Source: Pseudomonadota bacterium (GTDB lineage Bacteria; Pseudomonadota; Gammaproteobacteria; Burkholderiales; Burkholderiaceae_B). From it: 6,914 nucleotides of DNA. Shown piece by piece: positions 1 through 5,967 of the stretch. A program made the translations under genes and the position numbers. The notes under the pieces were generated by a model. It saw nothing but the letters and a program-made list of their open reading frames with translations, had not been told where the DNA came from and ran no database searches. Location of the stretch: NCBI GenBank assembly GCA_023422555.1, contig JAFAGQ010000184.1, positions 1 to 6,914 of the forward strand, written 5' to 3'. The first letter of the stretch is position 1, and each line of letters starts with the position of its first letter.

Positions 1-99
1 ATTAACCTGAGCGACATCGTCGTCGGTCAACTCGCCCCAGGTTTCTTTCAAAGAACCTTTGACCTGTTCCCATTTACCGGCTGCAATATCTTTATTCAT
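1..99 (-). CDS. CsbD/YjbJ-family stress protein, N-terminal part (cut by left window edge)
   Basis: The visible 33 residues begin MNKDIAAGKWEQVKGSLKE and continue with WGELTDDD. This closely matches the N-terminal pattern of the CsbD family, whose E. coli member is YjbJ: a small hydrophilic protein of about 60-70 residues, commonly induced in general stress or stationary phase, with no established biochemical activity. The start at 97-99 is supported by an AGGAG ribosome-binding site on the minus strand at 107-111. About half of the protein lies beyond the window. The gene points away from the haloacid dehalogenase-like gene by 271 non-coding bases and is probably transcribed separately. The family call is seen directly in sequence; the stress role is family knowledge only. 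Confidence 0.9.
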   Translation of the reverse strand, partial: MNKDIAAGKWEQVKGSLKETWGELTDDDVAQVN

Positions 100-129
100 A
101 GTTTTGCTCCTGAATAGTTAATGTAAAAC

Positions 130-148
130 GATCAAGGAAACCTCGATC
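130..148 (-). repeat. Short hairpin in the csbD-like leader
   Basis: Read on the minus strand this is GATCGAGG, a TTT loop, then CCTTGATC. In RNA all eight stem positions pair if one G-U wobble is allowed. It is followed by GTTTTA and then by the csbD-like ribosome-binding site. On the plus strand one stem position is mismatched, so a minus-strand RNA role fits better. It could be a weak terminator for transcripts coming from the dehalogenase-like gene, an operator dyad, or a leader structure. The short T-run and three-base loop make a strong intrinsic terminator doubtful. Confidence 0.35.
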
Positions 149-256
149 ACTTGAGTATTCAGCGTAACATGCGCCTGCATTCATGAATGTAACTTGCCGT
201 AATAAGAAGGGCGTTACTGTGTTCTTTAACGCATATTGACGAGGTCCGCGAAACGC

Positions 257-294
257 ATGTTTGCTCGTCTGCAAATAGATCGCAAAGCAAACAT
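257..294. repeat. 9-bp inverted repeat in the intergenic region
   Basis: ATGTTTGCT at 257-265 is matched by its exact reverse complement AGCAAACAT at 286-294, with a 20-base spacer. It lies between the end of the dehalogenase-like gene and the csbD-like gene. It could be a binding site for a dimeric regulator of the csbD-like gene or a long-loop hairpin. I see no clear promoter hexamers around it, and the rest of the 100-370 gap holds nothing else I can name. Confidence 0.3.
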
Positions 295-370
295 ATGCGC
301 CGCTTTGTAGCGTATCGATAAAGGCCGCAGAAAATCGCTATTTGCTTGCTTGTTACATAAAGATACAAGG

Positions 371-1105
371 TCAGTCCGGAATGATCCGACGGGCCAGATC
401 GACCATATCCGTGGCCACAATATCCCAGTCCTGTTCTGCCGCCAGATCCGTTGTCTGGTCAGGCCCGTGTTCGTTTGGCCGAACAATAAACGCGGTTTTA
501 AAGCCGCACTTGCGGGCTGCTGCCAGATCGCCGTTATGTGCAGCAACCATGCATATCTGCTCAGGATTCAGCCCCAGTATGTCGGCAGTACGCAAATAGG
601 CTTCGGGCGCAGGTTTGTAGGCCTGAGTCGTTTCCGCACCCAGAATGGCGTCCCAGGGCAGGCCGGCGCGTTTTGCCATATCCAGCATTAATCGGATATT
701 GCCATTCGACAATGGGGCAATGATGTAGGCCGATTTCAGTTCCATCAGGCCGGCAACGCTATCGGGCCAGGGATCCAGCCTGTGCCAGACAAGATTGAGC
801 GTATTGAGCGACTCTGGCGATAGCGTAGCTGTATTCACCCGAAATGTCTCCAGCGTTTTCTCCAGATTTTCACGGTGCAGGATATCAAGCCGCGTAAAGG
901 GGCGACGGCCACTGCGCACCTCTTCCATAGAAGGTTTGTAAAAGCTGCGCCAGGTATCGGCGAATGCTGCCGGATCCAGACCAGTCAATCGCTCTTTCTG
1001 GGCAAATGTTTCCACGGCGTTGATTACACCAGTGCGCCAGTCAACAACAGTTCCAAAAACATCAAAGACCAGTGCCTGCACTTGTGGGGTAATTGCGTTT
1101 GTCAT
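371..1105 (-). CDS. HAD-superfamily hydrolase, haloacid dehalogenase type II-like
   Basis: A 244-residue soluble protein with the full set of HAD motifs. Motif I is FDVFGT with the nucleophile Asp15. Motif II is LSNGN at 132-136, with Ser133 and Asn134. The conserved lysine is Lys164 in YKPAPEAY. Motif III is VAAHNGDLAAA at 187-197, with Asp193. The family forms an Asp-ester intermediate and, in L-2-haloacid dehalogenases, releases halide from 2-haloalkanoates. Length is normal for the group. The AAHNGD motif differs from the SSN-type motif of well-studied L-2-haloacid dehalogenases such as that of Pseudomonas sp. YL, so the true substrate is uncertain. The start at 1105 is preferred because AGGAG lies at about 1115-1119 on the minus strand; in-frame ATGs at 1126 and 1135 lack such a site. 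It is transcribed divergently from the autotransporter gene and appears to stand alone. Confidence 0.88.
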   Translation of the reverse strand: MTNAITPQVQALVFDVFGTVVDWRTGVINAVETFAQKERLTGLDPAAFADTWRSFYKPSMEEVRSGRRPFTRLDILHRENLEKTLETFRVNTATLSPESLNTLNLVWHRLDPWPDSVAGLMELKSAYIIAPLSNGNIRLMLDMAKRAGLPWDAILGAETTQAYKPAPEAYLRTADILGLNPEQICMVAAHNGDLAAARKCGFKTAFIVRPNEHGPDQTTDLAAEQDWDIVATDMVDLARRIIPD

Positions 1106-1183
1106 AGTCGGGTATCTCCTGTTCATGTGCAGCAACTTGCAGGCCAGCGTGTGAGGCGCGCAGCAATGTCACTACGCTGTCGG

Positions 1184-1212
1184 CATTTACGAATTTTCTA
1201 AAAATTGCTCAA
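1184..1212 (-). promoter_or_regulatory. Possible promoter for the dehalogenase-like gene
   Basis: On the minus strand TTGAGC (1207-1212) is followed after 17 bases by TAAATG (1184-1189). The -35 match is fair (four of six) and the -10 match is weak (three of six). Its placement, about 80 bases upstream of the start codon at 1105, and the AT-rich spacer are what favour it. It overlaps the candidate promoter of the opposite gene. This is a visual guess. Confidence 0.25.
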
Positions 1213-1222
1213 ACCCTAGAAT
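1194..1222 (+). promoter_or_regulatory. Possible promoter for the autotransporter gene
   Basis: TAGAAT at 1217-1222 matches the sigma-70 -10 consensus in five of six positions. TTTTCT at 1194-1199 sits 17 bases upstream but matches the -35 consensus in only three of six. It would give a leader of about 90 bases before the ATG at 1321. Because it shares the AT-rich block with the opposite promoter, the two genes may be controlled together. Confidence 0.3.
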
Positions 1223-1281
1223 TTTGCTGCGGTTGCGCGATTTGCGCATTCACTCGTTTCAGACCCCCAGCTTGCGCTTCG

Positions 1282-1299
1282 TGACAACCGCAATTGTCA
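1282..1299. promoter_or_regulatory. Perfect dyad TGACAA-N6-TTGTCA before the autotransporter gene
   Basis: TGACAA (1282-1287) and TTGTCA (1294-1299) are exact reverse complements separated by six bases. The dyad ends about 11 bases before the GAGGA ribosome-binding site (1311-1315) and lies downstream of the candidate promoter. It could be a repressor operator, or a six-base-pair hairpin in the mRNA leader affecting translation. It does not itself include the ribosome-binding site. The structure is seen directly; the function is inferred. Confidence 0.4.
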
Positions 1300-1320
1300 T
1301 ATTCTACAGTGAGGACCCTT

Positions 1321-2634
1321 ATGAGCAAACCTATCGAATCCAGACCTTTATTTGGTGCCATCGTATGTTCTTTATTGTTACTGGGCGTCTGCGAGCCGGT
1401 CACTGCTTCAGAGGATCATGATCCTCGCCCTGTTAACACAGCCATCGGAGACAGAGCCAGTGCCGAAGGAATCGGCTCGGTGGCAATTGGTCGGGGAGCG
1501 AAAGCAGGGGACCACTCCAGCATCGCGATTGGTGGCGGAACCTATTTCGTAGGTACTACTAATCCCAACTTTGTCGATTATCTGACTCTCCCGGCAAAAG
1601 CAGAGAATGGCGGCATTGCCATAGGTAGCGGTGCTCGCTCTTTGACAGCAGGCGATGTGAATTTTGGATCACGCAAACTGTCAGGATTGCTGGACGGCGT
1701 CCAGGATGATGAGGCGGTGACTGTGCGTCAGCTGAATGCCGCAAGAGCTCAACTGGCAGCGGCAAGTCCCGCGTCGGCCGCCTCAAGTCCTGAAGTGGCC
1801 AGTGCGGTTGCTGCACAGGGCGAACGCACGCTGAACGAAGCAAAAGCCTATTCCGACCAGTCTGTTACGCATGCAGTGTCCACTGCGAATGCATATACCA
1901 ACGAACAGAAAACGGCTGCCGTGGCTGAATCAAAAGCCTATACCGATGCGGTTAGCAGTCAATGGGAGAACCGGGCGCAGCAGGACAAGGCCGATGCCAT
2001 AGCGGCTGCGAATACGTATACGGATAAGGCGAAAGAAGAAGTTAAAATTTATGCGGATAAGACCCGGGAAGAAGTTAAAACCTATGTGAATTCGACCAAG
2101 GATGAAGTCAAAGCCTACTCACACGAGCAAAGTGAGGCCGCAATTAAAACCGCCAACGCCTACACCGACAAGATTCAGGAAGACACGCTTACACAAGCGC
2201 GTTCCTACGTAAAGCTTGAGAGTGCGAAAGCGTTTGAAAGCGCCCGGGAATATGCAGACCAGTCCGCCAGCAATATGCTTACAAGCGCCAAAGATTACGC
2301 CAAACAAAGAAGCCAGCAGGCCCAGGAACTGGCAATAAGCAAAGCCAATCGCTATACCGATCAGCGGGTGGACCAGCTGCAATCACAAATGAAACGGTTG
2401 CGTAATCGCGCCAACGCGGGTATTTCAGGTGCAATGGCAATGACCGCACTGACGCCACCGCCAGCGGGTACCAACACCTCATTTGGCATGGCGATGGCCG
2501 GATACCGCAATCAGTTCGCCATTGCCAGCGGCGCAACTTTCCGGCTCGCAGAAAATCGTCATATTAGGCTCAATTCCTCCTGGGACTCCTCAGGCGGCAT
2601 CGGCATCGCGGCAGGTTTCAATATGGCGTGGTAG
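1321..2634 (+). CDS. Trimeric autotransporter adhesin (YadA-like, type Vc secretion)
   Basis: A 437-residue surface protein with complete trimeric autotransporter architecture. The signal peptide is about residues 1-29, with hydrophobic core 10-23 and likely cleavage after Val27-Thr28-Ala29. The head has YadA-type AIG repeats at 41, 55 and 69 (14-residue spacing) and a fourth at 100 after a 17-residue insertion. The neck covers about 111-145 and contains AVTVRQLNA (132-140). The alanine-rich coiled-coil stalk is about 146-360. The anchor (about 361-437) carries AGISGAMAMTAL, four predicted beta strands and a C-terminal Trp, as expected for outer-membrane barrel assembly. There is no cysteine after the signal peptide. 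The family forms homotrimers that export their own passenger and usually mediate adhesion or autoaggregation; the ligand cannot be predicted. ATG 1321 is chosen because GAGGA lies six bases upstream and it gives a clean signal peptide. It is small for the family, close to YadA itself. Confidence 0.93.
   Translation: MSKPIESRPLFGAIVCSLLLLGVCEPVTASEDHDPRPVNTAIGDRASAEGIGSVAIGRGAKAGDHSSIAIGGGTYFVGTTNPNFVDYLTLPAKAENGGIAIGSGARSLTAGDVNFGSRKLSGLLDGVQDDEAVTVRQLNAARAQLAAASPASAASSPEVASAVAAQGERTLNEAKAYSDQSVTHAVSTANAYTNEQKTAAVAESKAYTDAVSSQWENRAQQDKADAIAAANTYTDKAKEEVKIYADKTREEVKTYVNSTKDEVKAYSHEQSEAAIKTANAYTDKIQEDTLTQARSYVKLESAKAFESAREYADQSASNMLTSAKDYAKQRSQQAQELAISKANRYTDQRVDQLQSQMKRLRNRANAGISGAMAMTALTPPPAGTNTSFGMAMAGYRNQFAIASGATFRLAENRHIRLNSSWDSSGGIGIAAGFNMAW
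1849..2355 (+). repeat. Degenerate tyrosine-centred repeats coding the autotransporter stalk
   Basis: This stretch encodes twelve degenerate AxAYTD-like motifs. Their tyrosines are residues 177, 192, 207, 233, 244, 255, 266, 281, 296, 311, 326 and 345. The spacings are 15, 15, 26, 11, 11, 11, 15, 15, 15, 15 and 19. Fifteen- and eleven-residue periods are the signature of right-handed or nearly straight coiled coils, as described for the YadA stalk. The central 11-residue units are three tandem 33-bp DNA repeats at 2026-2058, 2059-2091 and 2092-2124. By eye the first two are about 24/33 identical and the second and third about 20/33, so the duplications are not recent. Confidence 0.8.
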
Positions 2635-2691
2635 GCAAAGATCAGCCGGGCCGGGTGGAGTAGATTCACATCTGCGCGCCGGCTTTCTTCG

Positions 2692-2721
2692 CCGCCAGAT
2701 AAGTTTGACATTATCTGGCGG
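2692..2721. terminator. Strong hairpin between convergent genes, possible bidirectional terminator
   Basis: CCGCCAGATAA (2692-2702) is followed by an eight-base loop and then its exact reverse complement TTATCTGGCGG (2711-2721), giving an 11-bp perfect stem. It lies 57 bases after the autotransporter stop and 14 bases after the MmgE/PrpD stop. Neither side has the T-run of a standard intrinsic terminator, so it may instead protect 3' ends or support factor-dependent termination. The remaining bases of the 2635-2735 gap are GC-rich and include a weaker AGCCGG/CCGGCT pair at about 2644-2694. Confidence 0.55.
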
Positions 2722-2735
2722 TGTAAGCCACGCTT

Positions 2736-4178
2736 TCAATCTGTCTTCTGGATCCTCGTCTTGTTTTTGTCTGTGACGACGCAAAGCGCCATAATGGGTT
2801 CCAGCGAGTCCAGCTTCTCCATATCCAGGACGAGGGCAGCCAGTTGACTTGCTGCTTTTTCAGATATGGCCCGAGTCGCGTTCTTCATGAACTTGTCCTT
2901 GATCTGCGCCTGGTTCATGGGTACATCCGGGGTTCCCAGACTTGCGGGTTTTCGGCTGCGTAACGTTTGCCCATCCTTCAGGTGAACAATCACCTCCCCG
3001 GGGAAATGCACAGGATAATCACTGGCAGGATCATCAACACAATACGCCTTTTCGGCAATTTCCAGAACCTCTGGTGCATCCAGCGGTTCGTCATAAAAAG
3101 TGGTGAGATCAACCTTTCCTCGCGCCAGGGCTGCGGCAACAGCATATTGCACGCTGAACATTGCCTGATAGGAAGTGGCAGGATGAATGCAACGAGAACG
3201 CGGCTCTCCCACCATTTTGTGTAGTGCCGGCGTCAGAGGGCAGTCAATCCTCACCACATCATTCAGGTCGAATTGCCCACGCAGTTCGAGCGCGGCGTCA
3301 ATGAAGGCGTGCAGAAAATGGCAGCATGGATAGGGTTTGAGCGCAATGCCTAATGTCTGCCATTCTTCACCTAAACCGTGGGAAGGCAGATCATCACCTT
3401 CAGGGATGCGGTCGATGTGGGCCGCGTAAAATCCACGGCGCCCCTCAAGCATCGTATCGGGGCCGCGAAAGCCGGCTTTGGCGATTGACATGGCTGAAAG
3501 TCCGCAGTGCGCGGCCCATCCTGGATGTAAACGTTTGAGCCAGGATGTGCCGCGCTCCAGCACACCCGCTGCCTGACTGCCGCAGATACCCAAGGCCCAG
3601 ACGATTGCTTCTTCATCGGCTTTGGCAAGACGTCCTGCCGCCGCGGCTGCCGCAAATGTGCCACAAAGCGAGGTCGGGTGAAAGGCGCGGTCATGAAAGG
3701 CACCAGCCCCTACCAGCGCAAGTCTGCAGCCAATTTCCAATGCGCCAACGAATGCCGCGAGAACTTCGCTGCCACTGGCGTTGTGCGTCTGACCAGCCCC
3801 AAGCACTGCGGCGAGTGCTGGCGCTGTGGCGTGATAAATGGCACCTATATGAGTATCGTCAAAATCCAGTCCGTGTGCCAGCACACCATTGACAAGCGCC
3901 GCAGAAGCGGCCGGAAGTCGTGTTCCGCTTCCAATGGCACTGGCTCCGCTGCCTTCACCGAGATCCCTGGCGCCTAGCAAAATGGCCTCACCGAAATCGA
4001 AACGCGACGAGGCCAACGCAATTCCCAGTGCATCCAGAAAGTGTTCCTTGGCAAGTGTGGTGACGTCAGCAGGAATATCATTGACGGACAGATTGAGTAT
4101 GAATTTGGCGATCTCTCTGGCTTCTGTTGAGGCTATTGGAGTGCTATCGGTTTTTACTGCTGCGGCGGTGTTGCCCAT
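2736..4178 (-). CDS. MmgE/PrpD family protein
   Basis: A 480-residue soluble protein of the MmgE/PrpD family, which includes 2-methylcitrate dehydratase (PrpD), cis-aconitate decarboxylase and iminodisuccinate epimerase. Visible hallmarks are AHGLDFDDTH at 101-110, HPTS at 167-170, the KRLHPGWAAH segment at 215-224, KPYPCCHFLH at 281-290, and the HPATSYQAMFSVQYAVAAAL stretch at 332-351. Length is typical (about 450-500). It is the last gene of the leftward operon, 105 bases after the DUF4387 gene, with its own GGAG ribosome-binding site at 4188-4191, nine bases before the ATG. Members act on small carboxylic acids by dehydration, isomerisation, decarboxylation or epimerisation. No methylcitrate synthase or PrpB-type gene is visible, so a methylcitrate-cycle role is not favoured; the operon suggests a different acid intermediate. 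Confidence 0.9.
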   Translation of the reverse strand: MGNTAAAVKTDSTPIASTEAREIAKFILNLSVNDIPADVTTLAKEHFLDALGIALASSRFDFGEAILLGARDLGEGSGASAIGSGTRLPAASAALVNGVLAHGLDFDDTHIGAIYHATAPALAAVLGAGQTHNASGSEVLAAFVGALEIGCRLALVGAGAFHDRAFHPTSLCGTFAAAAAAGRLAKADEEAIVWALGICGSQAAGVLERGTSWLKRLHPGWAAHCGLSAMSIAKAGFRGPDTMLEGRRGFYAAHIDRIPEGDDLPSHGLGEEWQTLGIALKPYPCCHFLHAFIDAALELRGQFDLNDVVRIDCPLTPALHKMVGEPRSRCIHPATSYQAMFSVQYAVAAALARGKVDLTTFYDEPLDAPEVLEIAEKAYCVDDPASDYPVHFPGEVIVHLKDGQTLRSRKPASLGTPDVPMNQAQIKDKFMKNATRAISEKAASQLAALVLDMEKLDSLEPIMALCVVTDKNKTRIQKTD

Positions 4179-4223
4179 GTCAGGTGGCTCCAGTCAGGAA
4201 TTTAAATGTAGGGTGTGCCTATG

Positions 4224-4260
4224 CGTTCGTCTTTATCTATCCGATAAATTTGTGCGAACG
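4224..4260 (-). repeat. Imperfect hairpin in the DUF4387-MmgE/PrpD gap
   Basis: On the minus strand CGTTCG, six unpaired bases, TTTATC, a GGATA loop, GATAAA, two unpaired bases and CGAACG form two stacked six-bp stems with an uneven internal loop. It fills about a third of the 105-base gap. It has no T-run, so it is not a simple terminator. It could be an mRNA processing or stability element that sets different levels for MmgE/PrpD and the genes before it, or an operator for an internal promoter. Confidence 0.4.
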
Positions 4261-4283
4261 ACGCTCTGTTTTGAACGTGTTGT

Positions 4284-4604
4284 TCATGTTGGAATCTGAA
4301 TCTCCAGCAGCGGTGCGTGCTGTTGCGCACCGAAAGTATCGCGTTCTCCGACCGTACCCTGACCCCAGTTACGGCGCAGTGTAAGCTTGAACGCCATGGC
4401 AGGGTCAAAGAACATGCAGACCAGCACATCCTTGTCTTCGACGCCATATAACTTTGCCATTTTCTCACGTGTCAGCGCATCACTTCGTTTCACGCGCTCG
4501 TATTGCTCCTTTGTATCAAAAATAATATCAAATGTGATTTCGAAGGGACCGGCGTTTTTGCTGCGAATCACTTTTGCGATATTTTTCAAAGTTATGTCTG
4601 CCAT
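4284..4604 (-). CDS. DUF4387 domain protein
   Basis: A 106-residue protein matching the DUF4387 family, which has no known activity. Conserved-looking features are LKNIAKVIRSKNAGPFEITF (residues 6-25), a central stretch LTREKMAKLYGVEDKDVLV (44-62), FDPAMAFKLTLRR (66-78), and a C-terminal block with DTFGAQQHAPLLEIQIP (89-105). There is no signal peptide or membrane segment, so it is cytoplasmic. It starts one base after the AtuA-like stop (TGA-A-ATG), with AAGGA inside the preceding gene, indicating translational coupling. This start is preferred over an in-frame ATG at 4652 because the latter would overlap the AtuA-like gene and add a non-conserved extension. DUF4387 genes typically sit next to AtuA-like genes, suggesting a complex. 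I infer possible relationship to the C-terminal domain of longer AtuA proteins. Confidence 0.88.
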   Translation of the reverse strand: MADITLKNIAKVIRSKNAGPFEITFDIIFDTKEQYERVKRSDALTREKMAKLYGVEDKDVLVCMFFDPAMAFKLTLRRNWGQGTVGERDTFGAQQHAPLLEIQIPT

Positions 4605-4605
4605 T

Positions 4606-5967
4606 TCAGATTTCCTTGTATCGAATGGGAAAGAAGTCGGCAGGATCGTCAATGTCCGCCAGATGGTAGATTGAAAATTCGCAAACAGGTCCGATGGGGT
4701 TTTCGGGCGGATTCAGGGGAATTGCGAAATTGCCTGCGGTTGCGAGCTGACCGGGATATGGCATATGTAATACCGTGATCCTTACGCTGCTGCATATTGC
4801 ATTTGCCAGTTCCTGCGACTGTGCGGTCACTTCGCCAAGTAATCCGACTTCGTGTGGAACCACGTCTTTTAGCGGTTCCTGCTCACCCATTACGCCGTTC
4901 TTGCCGTAAACGTGAAATGTCAGATTCGCGGCGCCGGATGCGAGCTCGGGATAGGTGGCTTCGGTGCGCTCGCGAACCCGGCTCAGGAAATCATCCAGCT
5001 GGCCAATCAGAATTGAATCGCGGATGCCGCCAATAAAAATCGTTCGGTGCCCAACAATCGATGCGCCCTCAATTTTTATACGATACGTTGATGACGGACG
5101 AAATATGCTGCCGCTGATTCGTACCCGACGTTCATTCAAAGCTTCGTAGCGTGCGCCGCTCAGGTCCAATTCACCTCCGGGACCTGGCAACAGGTCGGGT
5201 CGCGATTTTTCATAAAGCGTATGCGCGGCGACCGAGCTGGGTGTACAACGTTCAGCAGGATTCATCGGCTCCAGATCGAAGCTGTCCTTGCGTACAGTCG
5301 CAACAATCACACGGCCTTTGGGTTCCGCACAGTTGGCACCGCATTCAACGATTTTTCCCATATGCCAATACACGCCTGGATCAATGCCATGCATCTGGCA
5401 CAGGGCTGCATAAGGGGAGGGGTCATACGAGCGACCACTGATAATGATATCGGCATCCGGGTATGTCTCCAGCGCCTTCACATAAGGTTCGGCTCCCATT
5501 TGCGCCACCAGGTTCACTGCCGAATCGATGCTTTCCGGCGTCAACTGATCGTGCGGGCCGCAAGGTTCTACCTGATTATCTGCAAGTCGCTGATGCAGCC
5601 AGGCTTTGTCCACGTTGGAATAAATGGCAGCGATTTTGAAATGGTAGTAGTTTTTATTTGCCAGCTCACGAATCATTTCGATCATGTCATCGACATGCTG
5701 ATCAATACCCGGGCCGCCCGCCGAACTGATGAATAATCGGATTTTGCGCTCAGCACATGCCTTGAGCAGTATCGACAGATCACGTATGTATGCCTCGCGC
5801 GTGACCAACATGCGTCCCAATCCCAGCTGATATGGTCCCGGATCGGTCGAACCTGAATCCACGATCATCGCATCAACGCCCAGATCGATGCCACGCCAGA
5901 AGTGCTCTTCGGGAATGCCGTAACCCAGCATGCCTTGTGGCGTCAATATTTTGAGCTCTTCCGTCAT
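4606..5967 (-). CDS. AtuA-like protein (DUF1446 / acyclic terpene utilisation AtuA family)
   Basis: A 453-residue cytoplasmic protein of the AtuA family. It is glycine-rich in its N-terminal half: DSGSTDPGP at 37-45, SSAGGPGID at 81-89, GRSYDP at 178-183 and the MGKIVECGANCAEPKG segment at 203-218. The founding member is encoded in the Pseudomonas acyclic terpene (citronellol/geraniol) utilisation cluster, but its reaction is not established, and relatives occur in many catabolic operons unrelated to terpenes. No geranyl-CoA carboxylase gene is visible here, so terpene degradation should not be assumed. The start overlaps the monooxygenase stop (TAATG), with GAGG seven bases upstream inside that gene. 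It is shorter than the roughly 590-residue AtuA proteins I recall, and ends where a DUF4387 gene begins, which suggests a split arrangement. Confidence 0.88.
   Translation of the reverse strand: MTEELKILTPQGMLGYGIPEEHFWRGIDLGVDAMIVDSGSTDPGPYQLGLGRMLVTREAYIRDLSILLKACAERKIRLFISSAGGPGIDQHVDDMIEMIRELANKNYYHFKIAAIYSNVDKAWLHQRLADNQVEPCGPHDQLTPESIDSAVNLVAQMGAEPYVKALETYPDADIIISGRSYDPSPYAALCQMHGIDPGVYWHMGKIVECGANCAEPKGRVIVATVRKDSFDLEPMNPAERCTPSSVAAHTLYEKSRPDLLPGPGGELDLSGARYEALNERRVRISGSIFRPSSTYRIKIEGASIVGHRTIFIGGIRDSILIGQLDDFLSRVRERTEATYPELASGAANLTFHVYGKNGVMGEQEPLKDVVPHEVGLLGEVTAQSQELANAICSSVRITVLHMPYPGQLATAGNFAIPLNPPENPIGPVCEFSIYHLADIDDPADFFPIRYKEI

Noticed and set aside
1294..1320. Upstream TTG start for the autotransporter
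   Set aside because: It would add nine residues before the signal peptide and lies inside the dyad; ATG 1321 has a well-placed GAGGA site.
1360..1395. Lipoprotein signal in the autotransporter (LLGVC or AIVC)
   Set aside because: The residue before each cysteine is Val, which does not fit a lipobox, and a normal VTA cleavage site follows.
1849..2355. Regular repeats as a CRISPR-like array
   Set aside because: The units are degenerate, in frame and protein-coding, with 33- and 45-base periods explained by coiled-coil residues; there are no identical repeats with unique spacers.
2736..4178. Annotation as 2-methylcitrate dehydratase PrpD
   Set aside because: The family is broad and no methylcitrate-cycle gene is near; the operon context points to another acid.
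3889..4299. Plus-strand open frame of 136 codons
   Set aside because: It lies mostly antisense to the MmgE/PrpD gene, has no recognisable domain, and its composition is explained by the opposite gene.
4605..4652. Upstream ATG start for the DUF4387 protein
   Set aside because: The extension overlaps the AtuA-like gene and reads as non-conserved sequence; the later ATG has AAGGA and is one base after the AtuA-like stop.
5221..5736. Plus-strand open frame of 171 codons
   Set aside because: It is fully antisense to the AtuA-like gene, which has clear family motifs; no ribosome-binding site or domain supports it.
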